In this document: piece after piece, positions 21,808-32,490 of the stretch
How the letters are laid out: every line of letters begins with the position of its first letter
Position numbering within the stretch: position 1 is the stretch's first letter
Origin: Strongylocentrotus purpuratus
Lineage: Eukaryota > Echinodermata > Echinoidea > Camarodonta > Strongylocentrotidae
Direction of reading: 5' to 3'
Length of the DNA: 64,000 bases
Assembly (NCBI RefSeq): GCF_000002235.5
Contig: NW_022145609.1
Coordinates: 6,393,214-6,457,213 of the forward strand
Translations under genes and position numbers: made by a program
Notes under the pieces: model-generated
Databases searched by the model: none
Seen by the model: the letters and a program-made list of their open reading frames with translations, nothing else
What the model was told of the DNA's origin: nothing

Positions 21808-21877
21808 CCCCTTGTAAAGACACGATGGCTGCAATGGCGATAGTAACGAACACCGTCTCCTCGGAGGCAAACTTCAT
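21808..21877 (-). CDS. Gene 1 exon 1: signal peptide
   Basis: ATG at 21877, 23 codons plus one base, then donor gtaagt. It encodes MKFASEETVFVTIAIAAIVS and LQG; joining exon 2 gives V-T-S-Q-A-P-S. A hydrophobic core VFVTIAIAAIV follows a short charged N-terminus. The phase (1) equals that of gene 2 exon 1. The exon lies between the two arms of the foldback pair. Confidence 0.85.
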
Positions 21878-21934
21878 GTTAAATCAACAAATTGATGGGA
21901 GTTGATGTCAGTAACAGATGCTATTCATTTATGA

Positions 21935-22930
21935 TTGTATTTCAAAATGTATGTACATGCACATAGACTGGAAGAGAAATGAACGTTGACCTGTCTCGCG
22001 CTGAAATGATCTCAATTTTGATTCGTTTTCTGGGCTTGTTGACAATAACTTTCCTCTTTCAGTTTCAAATTTAAAAAATTGCTTCATCATCCTGTCTTAT
22101 TTTTGAATAAAATTAAACGTTTCCGTCCATGTTCATGCTTCCATAATCTGCAATGAAAGACGGAAAGCCTATTTGTAAGCGAAAGAACAAGTTCTCGGTT
22201 TAATTATTTGTCTTTCTGTGTATTTTCCTAAGTGCACTGTGGGCGGCTTAAAACAAGAACAAGAAAAAAAGAAAGAAAAAGAAAGAGAAAGTTGAATAAA
22301 TAATCATGCATATTTATCATTGTACTTCACAATGAACATAGACTGGATGTGAAATGGACGTTGAGGACGTGTCTCGCGCCGAAAGGACCTTAAACAAGCT
22401 TGGAATCTCCCGTTTTGTTCCCTGGGATTGTTGACATGAATCTTCTACTTTCAGTTTCAAATAACAAATTTGCTATATCACCCTGTCTTATTTTAGAATA
22501 GAAGTAACCGTTTCCGTCCATGTTCATGCTTCCATATTTTGCAATGAAATATTTTGATCGATCGTGTCGTGATCTAGTGTCATCATACATATTAATATGA
22601 TTTCCTCCTTGTGCTTTGTTTTTGTCACCTGGTTTGTTTATGAAATGTTAGACATTTTAATTACCTTTATGCTATATTTTGCAGGTCTTCTGGCTGCACC
22701 AGTTGGTCGGGAAGAGGGACCATTACCGTTACAGTGATTTAGTGAGCTTTCCTCTTCCCCGGCAGCCAACTGATGCACTCAGAGGACCTCCAGGAAGATT
22801 GTGCATTTATAATTGATATTCTCTAATGTTTGTTTACTTATATTTACATTGTTATATTTTGTGTGAATTGCCGAATAAATAATAAATAAATAACAAATCC
22901 CTTCCAAAGAAGGAAAGCCTATTTGTACGC
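21935..22930. repeat. Tandem duplication upstream of gene 1 with an inserted hairpin repeat
   Basis: 21940-22190 and 22310-22560 plus 22905-22930 are copies (shared 'cgtttccgtccatgttcatg' and 'ggaaagcctatttgta'). The second copy is split by about 345 bp (22560-22905), which contains a hairpin (tctggctgcaccagttggtc paired near 22762-22790) and ends in AATAAATAATAAATAAATAA, like the 3' end of a retroelement. Position suggests promoter-proximal sequence of gene 1. Confidence 0.7.
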
Positions 22931-22979
22931 AAATCATAGTGATGACGACGATGTTGATAACCGATCATCATAATATCCA

Positions 22980-23160
22980 AAAGAAAATAATAATAATTAT
23001 AATGATGATGATAATAGGAATAATTATTATAGTAATAGTAGTAGTAGTTGTAATAATAACAACAATAATAATTATAATAATAATAATGATAATAACAAAC
23101 ATAATGATAACAAAAAGACACTGATAAACAGACAGATAATAAATAAATAAATAAATAAAT
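22980..23160. repeat. (AAT)n/(ATA)n low-complexity tract
   Basis: Mixed AAT/GAT/GTA triplets ending in (AAAT)n. Overlapping poly-Ile and poly-Tyr ORFs are artefacts. Confidence 0.8.
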
Positions 23161-24127
23161 AGAATGGGTAAAACATAAACATCATCCTAGGAGTAAGATA
23201 TGAAAGGTAATACAAAGTTTTGGTATGGGGACATGAATTTGGTTCAAATGAACACATTGGAAGCATATGCGATCCTACAATATTCAGTGATCGTTGTCGC
23301 GGTTGAAATCGAGTCTAAAGTTATAAATAATTAACTCTTTAGGCTGTATAGCTCCCTCTCAAGGTCAGGATATTATTTAAGGTATAAAACAATGTTTCTT
23401 GACTAAAATCGACCAACTAGCTATTCCCGTTTGGAAATTATATATCACAACTACATATTCAGAGATTTTCACGGTCGTAACTACTATTGTACGGCCGTAG
23501 GCGCTATTTAAAATTCATCAAAATTTACCGGGAGCACCGGTAAATTTTTATATTCAATTTTTCTCGAAAGCAGAAGTGTTTTAGGGGCTAAATTTTCTAG
23601 TGCTTATAATACATCCGCAGGGGCATCCAAATATATCAAAATTGTAAAGAATCACTATCCACCCAATTTTCAACATTTTCCAAAACTTTGTATTACCTTT
23701 AAAAAATTATTGTCTACTACTAACGCTCATGCTCGCAGTTACTTCAGATACATTTTAATTTTGTCATATTGTATTACGCGGAATGTAAAATAGTGCATCA
23801 TGACACAAAGTTACCATGGTACAAACCCTCGTAGCTGATGTAAATCTTTTCTGTTTATTATTGAGTTTCTTTATTGCTTTGTATGTTTATGTAAGGTATA
23901 TGGCTTATGAAATTGTTAATGACCAATGCTTGTAAATATTTAAAGATTTTCTGTCAGGTTCGGTTTCACAATTTTCAGCGAAATCTGAATTTTGAAAAAC
24001 TGCAATAGTCTTCAAAAATATGACAAATGAGATGAAGATTATATGGTTCTTTTTAGCTTATTCTAAATTCGAATTGTAATTGACAAAAAAAGAGGATATG
24101 CTTACAAAAGAACTGTTTTGATTAAAA
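23161..24127. other. No gene seen; foldback centre
   Basis: AT-rich. A short inverted pair around 'taccgggagcaccggta' is present at 23527-23545. Nothing else recognised. Confidence 0.4.
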
Positions 24128-25557
24128 AAAAGCATAGTGCCCCCACTTTTTCAGATACCCCAAAAGTGCCCCTTTTTAGAAAGGAAAAGTGCCCCTTTTA
24201 TTTTGTAAGAAGTACCCCTTTTACATAGGAAAGGTGCCCCTTTTACTTTGACAAGTGCCCCTATTACTTAGTAAAAGTGCCCCTTCCCCCTTTTCACCTT
24301 TTGACGAGTGCCTTTTTTATTTTTGACACGTGCCCCTTTTCCTTCGACATGCTCCCATTTTCCTTTGCAATAAGTGTCCATTTTCCATTCTCATGAATCT
24401 TGAAATTATCTTGAATAAGTGCCCTTTTTAATCTCTAGTAAGTGCCTCTTTTCAGGTACGAGAAGTGCCCTTTTTCACTTTTAATAACTACCCCTTTTTT
24501 AAACTCGGATGAGCACACCTTTCATTTCAACATGTGCCCCTCTTATTTTCTAACAAATGCCCCTTTTCCTTATGATAAGTGCCCCCATTAAAAAGAAAGA
24601 GCTCCTTCCCCTTCTCATAACTACCCCTTTCCCTTTCTAATAAGTGCCCCTTTTCGTTATGATAAGTGCCCCCATTAAGAAGAAAGAGCTCCTTCCCCTT
24701 TTCATAACTGCCCCTTTTAAAAATCTGAACGGTGCCCCCTTTTCATTCAACAAATGCACATTTTCCTTTATTATAAGTGTCCCTTTTACATTTTCATAAG
24801 TGCCCCTTTTCATATGTGGTCAGTGCCCCTTTTCAACTCTGATAATTACCCTTTTAATAATGATACGTGCCCCTTTTCCCTTCTAATAAGGGACCTATCC
24901 CCTTTTCACCTCTTATAAATGCCCCTATCAAAATCTGATGGGTGCCCCTTTTCCGTCAACAAATGCCTATTTCCCATTTTCGTAAACGCCTCTTTTTCAT
25001 CACTGGTGAGTGCCTCTTTTCAGGTGAAAAAATGCCTCATTTTCACCTCTTATAATTATCCTTTGTACTTTGACACGTGCTCCTTTTCTTTTCTAATAAG
25101 TGTCTTATCCCTTTCGATAATTGTCCCCTTTTCATGTAATCATTAAACGTGCCCCTTATTTAAAGCGACTAAGAGCAATTTCCCCCAAAGTTCACTCGCT
25201 GCGCTCGCTCGCATTTAAAGATGACATAATTATGTTACTTATCAAAGGTCTTTTCAGTCTTCCGTTATGAGAATGTGCTTATAACCCCATCACGATTGGC
25301 TTTTTCCCTCTTTATAAGATGTAATTTTTCGCACTGCGACCTCACAGATCTTTAAAATTTTTCTCGCTCGCTTCGCTCGCTCGTAAATGCATATTCAGAC
25401 ATCACACCCAACTGTAAAATATGCTGCTTAAGCGATATCTTGTATGATGTATGAAGAGAAAAAAATATTGAAATCATCCCTGATAATGTAATCACAATGT
25501 AGGGGTATATACCAATGTCTAAAAAATTGTATATTTTCGCTTTGAGATTTCCCACTG
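24128..25557. repeat. Right arm of the 5.5-kb foldback pair
   Basis: Minisatellite of 'gataagtgccccttttcc' type units at 24128-25165, then outer domain 25190-25557 ending ...gagatttcccactg, the inverted partner of the left end cagagggaaatctc at 20034. No matching direct repeat is visible outside the two ends. Confidence 0.85.
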
Positions 25558-25640
25558 TAGGTGCCCTTTTTTTCTCCAGAAAATGCCCTTTTTTGTTGGT
25601 GCCCCCCACTTTACTTTCAGTGTGGTCCGGCCTGGCCTCC

Positions 25641-27054
25641 TCACCACCTTCTTGGCCAAAAAGCCAAACAGCTCCACACATCTCTGCTGCTGGGGGTGCA
25701 GATCCTGCCACCTGCACCGGAGGGGGGAGGCTTCAGCGCCTTCACAGCAATGTCTTTCAGAGTCTTGATACGGCGCCGCAACTCGGCTGCAGTCAGACCC
25801 ATCTCTGCAGCCTTGTCATTGCATCCGCCCTGCTTGGTGTCTCGGAGCCTATAGTCCTTCTCCTGCAACATACAGAAAGAAACATTAAATATTAAACATT
25901 AAACATTAAATATTGTACCTGAAATGAGTACAGTCAAATAAAAGCAAAGTCTGTGGCCTAGGTTGTCTGTCTCTGAATAACCTTGTAAATTACATTGCAT
26001 TTCACCTGAATGGTGACAATATTTGTTACCAACATTGCAAAGTTTTTAGCCAAGGTAAACATGTCCAACTTAATCTTGTTAAATTACAGTGTATATTTCA
26101 CATGACTGGTGACAATATTTATTACCAAGATTGCAAAGTTGCAACCTTCCACAGCTAGCAACTTTGCAAAGTAGGTATCAATTTTTTGGACCCAGTCAGG
26201 TGAAATGGGCTGTAAAATAAAATGGAGACTTTGAAAACTTACATTTTTGTCCCACAGCCAAGGGTTCAGCTTGAGCCACTCAGAGATGTCCTCCTCCTGC
26301 TCTGGGGTCAGGTTCACAGCTGGGGCCTTGGCTTTCCTCCACTTCTTCTCTGTCACAGGCACCTCTGACTCTGCCTCATCCTCCGAGTCTGCCTCCTCCT
26401 GGGCTGCCTCCGACTGGACCTCCTCAGCATCACTGTCTTCATGGGAATCTGAAAAGAAACAGATGACAATGTTTTAAACAAAATTGGATAAAGCAGCAAG
26501 TATTAACCTGAAAGTGAAATTATTCATTATAACCTGAAACATAGTGAAAATGTGTCAAATAATAAATGCTGCCATCACCATGGAAATATGAGACCACCCC
26601 CACCCCCAGCCAAACCCTAAAAAATCCCCACCCCCCAGTCCAACCCAAAGTTTTTTTTTTTATTTATTGGATTATTTTACAAGTTTAAGAGCCAACAAGC
26701 AAAGCTGAGAAATGTTTAAATCTGTGGCACTAATTTAATTCCAAAAATCACCATTTTCAAATTGGCACTAAGTGGCACTAAAAAAAGTGGCACTAAAAAG
26801 ATAAATGGCACTAAAAAAAGATAAAATAAGAGATGTTTTTTACCTCTACGCTTCCTCTTGTCCCTTGCCTTGCCCTTTTTTCCACGTCCCTTGCCACGGT
26901 CATCTTTGGGGGGTGGGGGAACCGTCAGCTCTGCCAGGGATGGTCCCTCTTCTTCTACCTTTTGAGCCTCTTCCTCTGCCTGGGGAGGCTGTTGTGGCTG
27001 CTCACTCACTGGAGGATTCTTCCTAGTTTTTCTGCTACTTCTTCTGCCAGACAT
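25641..27054 (-). CDS. MADF/Myb-SANT-like protein, three exons
   Basis: Exon 1 (27054-26844) starts MSGRRSSRKTRK and is basic and acidic low-complexity, ending in a GKGRGKKGKARDKRKRR-like nuclear localisation stretch. Exon 2 (26448-26243) is acidic, then LTPEQEEDISEWLKLNPWLW and DKN. Exon 3 (25862-25641) continues EKDYRLRDTKQGG, KAAEMGLTAAELRRRIKTLK, and ends at TGA 25641-25643. The WLK-NP-LWDK, KDY-DTKQ and ELRRRIKTL pattern is that of MADF/Myb-SANT-like DNA-binding domains, common in proteins accompanying or derived from transposons. Junction phases are 1 and 0. The reading frame ends about 85 bp from the foldback edge, so the 3' end may have been cut by that insertion. Confidence 0.65.
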
Positions 27055-27099
27055 GATGCACACGAAAGTCCAAAAAGATGGAGAAGAAACTGTTGAATA

Positions 27100-27860
27100 A
27101 CTGGAACTAGATCTCAGACTTGATGAAATGCGACTGAAGCAAGCTCCGATCCACGTGGGTTTATATGCGGATGGTGCGGACGCCAGAGGAAGCCGACATG
27201 CGCAGACACGAGCGTAACTTATCCGTATCGTCCGTAAGTCATCCGTATCGTCCGTACGTCATCCGTATCATCCGTAAGTCGTCAGTAACATGTGTCAGCG
27301 GGTTGGCAGCGGATGGGTTCATCCGCAGGTTTTACCCGTAACATCCGTAATTCATACGTAACATCCGTAACTAATCCGTATCGTCCGCAGAATATAGGTA
27401 ACTTTTGCTCAAATTTCCGTATTGGGGTTAAAAATTACGCATTTTCATTATCCAAATATACGCAGGCATCCGCAGGTCCGTAACATGGCCGTGTGACACA
27501 TCGTAAACTAACCGTAACGAATCGTTACAAAAATCTGGTACGAGTCATTTACGGATTCTTGCGAGCAGTTTACGGATGGTTACGTGTTGTTGGGAGCGGT
27601 TTACGGATGGTTACGAATTGTTACGAGCTTTTTACGAGCTATTTACGGACAAATCCATCCGTGGAAAATCGTAAGAAGATTTTTGACATGTCAACAAAAT
27701 TGCCTCTCCTTTCACGGATCCTTAAGAGTGTCTACGAGTTGTTGCGAGTTGTAACGATTTGTTTACGGATACCAACGAGTTATTTACGGATGCTTGCGAT
27801 TGACTACGAGTTTGCGATCCGTAAGGACTCGTGAGAAAAATCCGTGTATGTGAAGGAGGT
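27100..27860. repeat. Strand-switching TCCGTA motif cluster
   Basis: 27215-27480 is dominated by atccgtaa/cgtaagtc words. From 27490 to 27840 the complementary orientation takes over (ttacggat, tacgagt, ttgcgag). Arms do not align base for base, so this is foldback-like at motif level only. It lies directly upstream of the MADF-like gene. Confidence 0.6.
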
Positions 27861-28559
27861 ATTAAAGGCTCAAATATAGGGATACGTAACAGAAGATCTA
27901 TCACCAAAATCAATCAGGAGAGTGATAAATTAAATTTACAATTTGTTAATAAACCTTCACTTGATGTAAAACTCCTGAGTGTGTGAATGATAATTATGAA
28001 CAATTATTGGAAGGTGCCATACCGTTTTGTTTATTGTTGTTGTTGTTGTTGTTTGTTTGTTGTTGTTGTTTTTTTTTGGGGGGGGGGGAATTATATGCAG
28101 CTGGAAGTCAACGATGTAAGTAACTATCAAAATGTTATTCACAATCTTCACTTGATGGGATAGGTCGGTATTGGTTTCATTTTCAAATCATCTGCCAACC
28201 TGCAAATCTATTTTGATAATTCAGCCGTTTTTGAGCTGATTTGAGAAAAATGGCTGAAACATCACAAAATAATGTTGAAATAAATATTGGCGTCCCGTAT
28301 CAGATTAACCGAGTCTGGAATTGACATGTTGTGAACTGATTGCAATATTCTTAGGTAATGTATGCAGTATCGTGTCCGTTGATATTTAGCAACAACATGA
28401 TTACTTTGCTGAATTAATTCCATATTTTGGGGAAAATTATAAAGATGGATGATCGATCATACAAATATATAAAATATGTCAACCGTGTTCAACTGTAATG
28501 TCGCGTAGGAGCAACACACTGCTTGCATGTGGTTTGCAGACGATTCAGAAATCAAAACC
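27861..28559. other. No gene seen; (GTT)n tract
   Basis: A (GTT)n stretch at 28028-28070 is followed by a G run. Otherwise AT-rich and unrecognised. Confidence 0.4.
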
Positions 28560-29740
28560 ACTACTGAAGTATCCCGTTGATTGCTTCAGGGTCCCATTTA
28601 TGCTAATTTACCAGCCTACATGGCATTTATTAAATATTAACCTGCAGATAACATGCCTGTAACTTTACATATTTATTCATTAACGTCTGTAAAACATCTA
28701 CATCCTTCAAAAGAAGAGAAAATCTATGAGGGGTGACGAAACAAAAGTCTTCTTGATTTATATTTTTAGTTAATATATACTACTTTTGGGCATTTTACAG
28801 ACTTGCATCATCATCGTTTTATACGATACCAACACATATCAGAACACTTGGAAAATGCATCAACGGCATTATAAAGATAATTAACTTACAAAACATTTGA
28901 AAACACCAACACCACTTTTCAAGAGAATAAATAACGAAACCAACCATGGCTAAATCTATTTGGAATTCTCAAATTTATTTTTTTCCAGGAGAGGAAAAAA
29001 AAACATCAAACTGTGCATCTCCAAATTGATGGCTTTCATGCACAGTCATCACAAATCCTTCCCAAGGAAAACAATACATTTAAATTCACATCTAAACCCC
29101 TTCTGAAGTATTCCATCTTATTTATGCAAATTTACTCAGCCTACATGGCATTTGTAAAATATTAACCTGCTGATAAAATGCCTGTAACTCTACACATTAA
29201 CGTCTGTACAACATTTACATCATTCAAAAGAGGGTGAAAACAATGTGCCAGAAATGTTCATCACATAAGACCAAACTTTAGCAAACCATAACATTTATTA
29301 TTGCTAAGCACTGGCTGCCAACCTACAAGGATTAAACTGTCATCTAGAAATAGCTCCTTCTATGAGGGGTGAAAAAACAAAAGTCTTCTTATCTTATATT
29401 GTAGTAAATATACACTACTTTCAGGCATTTAACAAATTTGCATTATTTTCGTTTTATACATACCAACACATATCTGAACACATGAAAAATGCATCAATGG
29501 CATTTAATAAAAACATCAATAACTGACAAAACATTTGAGAACGTCAACACCACTTTCCAAGAGAACAAATGATAAAACCATGGCAACATCATTTTGGAAT
29601 TCTCAAGTGTACTTTGTTCCAGGAAAGGAAAGAAAATCACCGAGCTGTGTATCTCCAAATTGTTGGTTTTCATGCACAGTCATCACAAATCCTTCCCCTG
29701 AAAAACAATACATTTAAATTCACATTTATCAAAATGAAAC
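28560..29740. repeat. Tandem duplication of a transposase 3' end
   Basis: 28560-29090 and 29095-29740 are copies (shared 'cctacatggcattt', 'aacctgc(a/t)gataa', 'catgcacagtcatcacaaat'). On the minus strand each contains the last coding stretch of the tnp2-like gene. The right copy keeps a cag acceptor at 29697; in the left copy the acceptor AG is lost. Confidence 0.75.
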
Positions 29741-30975
29741 TGTTTCATGTGTAATCCAGAACTGCTGTATTTCTGTCAATAGAGATTATCTTGCTGTACA
29801 ACACCGATAGCCGGATTTCATACAAGCTTGTGATAAATTATATCCTTTTAATTTTTCATGAAAGAAAAGGCTTGGTTTCACCTATAGCAATAAAAGGAAG
29901 GTTCAGACTTACTGGAACAGAACATTTCTTGGTGCCACATACTTTCCATTGTCTGTCTTCGAAAAGGTTGTCATTAAATCGTGATGTTTAAAATCGACAA
30001 GATCCTTTGATTTGTAACAATATAGCTAGGTAGATAATTCATTACGACTGAATATGCATGGTAATGTGATGTGTAATAAAATGTATCCCACAATTGAAGT
30101 TAAAAAACCCATTGGTATCATACACAATAATGTGCTGTATTTGGCCAAACAGGAGTAACTCGCTGACATGACAGACCAATAGAGATCGTTGATAATGTGT
30201 TCCACAAACGTTTACCCAATATGCTTCAATCACTTCAGTGAAGAGTTCAACTGCAAGGATTTTCTCTTTCATAAAGTGTCCAATATCAATATCTGACAAA
30301 AGAATGGAGCTACCACGTCCTCCTTCAAGAGATTCAAGAGGCTGATTGAATTTCAGGTGGAATGTATGTGCGGTTTGGTGCCTTTTTGCAAGAGATTTAC
30401 ATATATTTGTATTATTACGGACAGATTCTGCAACACGGCAAAAATAGTGATGTGTTGCTTCATATCTCATACACCACACATGTTAAAGAGGGGTTCTACC
30501 TCTTGCAAACAAGTAGGGTAATGCACCATGAAGTGATGCTTTGGCAGAAGCCGTCTGTCTGGAAATATTGTTTGAAAGTGCCAGTGATGATCATCAATGA
30601 GAATACGCAGCTGAGCTATTAGACCTGCTGTTAACTAATGAGAGAAAATGATGTCCATACAATCTTGCAATTTCAGTAACAGTTCCAAATACTCGTTTCC
30701 TTCCTCGATATCATGACCAATAATGAATGGGAGGTTTCTTATCAGGCACCAAGCTTGCATTACCTTCTGACCTACATTATTACTAGCTGTTCGTAGTTTA
30801 ACATAAAATGGTTTGTTTTTGTTGTCCGCAATGTTCCTACAATGACTGGCAACTCTCTGATTCAAGACATCCAGAGACAAGAGTGGTGGTTGCCTGTCAA
30901 AATTGAAATGCTCAAGTACTAATTGCAGTTTATACTGAACGACACCTTCCAGCATATCGTGTATGATATCAAGAG
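29603..30975 (-). pseudogene. tnp2-like (EnSpm/CACTA-type) transposase, C-terminal part, broken
   Basis: Minus strand: 30975-30635 reads DIIHDMLEGVVQYKLQLVLE, HFNFDRQPPLL and IRNLPFIIGHDIEEGNEYLE. After a TAG at 30635-30637 the frame continues LIAQLRILIDDHHWHFQTIF and KHHFMVHYPTCLQEVEPLF. A frame break near 30480 leads to WCMRYEATHHYFCRVAES and the rest, to 30042. A last exon is 29697-29603 (EGFVMTVHENQQFGDTQLGD...). HD-LEG, KHH-HYP and W-MR-EA-H-F are landmarks of a transposase-derived family I associate with tnp2/EnSpm; the family name is from memory. Termini and N-terminal catalytic part were not found. Confidence 0.55.
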
Positions 30976-30984
30976 AAAAAATTG

Positions 30985-32264
30985 ATAAAACATGAAAATA
31001 AACATGACGTACAAAGTGACATCCGAAGGAATCTAAGCCGTCAAAACAAACGTAGAGTAAAAAAACGATTGAAAAAGGTCATGAAATCACCTTTGGCGAA
31101 TCTAGTTAAATAATCATGTTGCATGATATTATTATCAAGCGCATTCATTAAAAAAAATCATGAAGAAATTTTATTTCCCTTTGTTTCGAGATTTCAAGAC
31201 TGTAAAAAAAATATAGAAAGGGTCTATAGGAAACAATTATAGCCTAACCTAAGTAAAATCTTCGACACAAGTACTGAACTGCAAATCTTTCTTTAAAACA
31301 TAGTGCACCTTCGGATTCTCTGTTTCAAACTGGATGCATTGAACGTGGTTATGAAAACAGATCGTGATGTGCCACGGCATGACAAAAATACGAAAAATCT
31401 GGTTTAAAATAAAATATATACATAGTCTTGAATACATCGTAGCTATTCACCGAGTAAAATAATTGAAGAAAAAAAAAATATAAGCATATCATAGTCAAGT
31501 ACAAGCTATTGGGTGATGGTGTGTCACTTAGGTTACCACGCATTGTGGAGTTATAAACATAAATCAGATACGTCATGTCACCACATTTTTGGTCTGATCA
31601 AAGCTATATTGGCAATTAGCTTAATATACTACGATAAGATAAACTAAAATCTTAGATGTAATACCTCAGTCACACCAAGGAGACCGACACCAGACCGACT
31701 ACAGACCGAACAAGACATTTCGTTACCCCTAATGGAAAGAATAAAATAAATAATATTTCATAAAAAAATTACGCACTTTTTTCATCAATCTTCATCAATG
31801 TTACCGAGTCACTTTATGCAAGGCTGCAGTTAAAGCACTCGAGCCATAAAGGAATTAATTCATGCTAGGTATACCTATTTATCTCACCTAGGTGGAGTGT
31901 GTCAAATGTATATTAATGTAGATTAATTCGAAATCTGTACCTTGTGATTCACAGTCCGGATTTGTATCCACTGGACCACAACACCTCTAGGACAGCTTGG
32001 ACTTGTCCTTAATCCGATCGCAAAGACTTTCGATAAATCAACTCAACAGCAATTTCAATAACCTGATGTATATCCAAAATAAATCATGTTTAGATTACGT
32101 TAGACGTCCTTATCTATTATCGCACACTTCAATGGGTGATGGGCAAGGCTACTGAATTTGCCTTGGGTTGATTTTGTTCGGAAGTCTTTTCATCGTGTTC
32201 TACGTAGAATGAAATATAAGTACTGGACGTCGAATAGACTCCATCTCATGTTAGCACCTTGATG
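30985..32264. repeat. 3'-flank block, copy 2 (downstream of gene 2)
   Basis: 31000-31440 matches 2820-3360 (for example 'ggaat(a/c)taagcc', 'tggatgcattgaac'). 31600-31740 matches 3360-3480. 31860-31990 is a minus-strand tRNA-like SINE remnant. 31960-32090 matches 6690-6830. The block ends at the gene 2 stop codon. No supported ORF. Confidence 0.75.
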
Positions 32265-32490
32265 TTAAATGTTCGTATTTACATATTCGACTTTGTCTGT
32301 ATTATCAATGCTCAAGTAAGACGATTCGTTGTTTATGCTGCTTTCTGTTCTCTTGAGACCTTCATAGATGTGGTCATTCCCGTCTCCAACGGCCAGGGAG
32401 ACTTCGTATTGTTGATCATTTGGATCACATTCTGATAGAGCACCACGTACATTTGGTAGACTCTTCTTCTGCTGCTGCTTCCTCTGTCTC
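32265..32490 (-). CDS. Gene 2 exon 8: cytoplasmic tail with ITAM-like motif
   Basis: 226 bases; acceptor gtagcag, enters in phase 2, stop TAA at 32265-32267. It begins RQRKQQQKKSLPNV (basic stop-transfer region), then CDPNDQQYEVSLAV, NDHIYEGLKRTESS, NNESSYLSIDN and VEYVNTNI. Y430-E-G-L, twelve residues, Y446-L-S-I fits the broad ITAM pattern (YxxL/I-x6-12-YxxL/I) with an acidic residue at -3 (D427). Y457-V-N is a YxN motif of the Grb2-SH2 type. There is no kinase or phosphatase domain. Confidence 0.85.

Larger units (their letters stand above)
9438..21877 (-). pseudogene. Gene 1: CTLD-Ig-FN3-TM receptor paralog, probably decaying
   Basis: Six exons align with gene 2: signal peptide 21808-21877, lectin N-half 19814-19965, Ig-like 17991-18296, FN3 17178-17510, TM 12943-13045, tail about 9438-9635. 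Splice sites and phases (1, 0, then 1, 1, 2) match gene 2 wherever exons exist. The two exons for the lectin core are not found between 18297 and 19813. Without them exon 2 (phase 0) cannot join the Ig exon (which needs phase 1). The tail exon cannot be read continuously from the TM exon into the tyrosine-rich end. Two independent lesions suggest a pseudogene, or a gene needing sequence correction. Introns contain a LINE and foldback elements. Confidence 0.8.

Noticed and set aside
22852-23124. ORFs rich in Tyr or Ile on both strands
   Set aside because: They translate AAT/ATA-type simple repeats and have no domain content.
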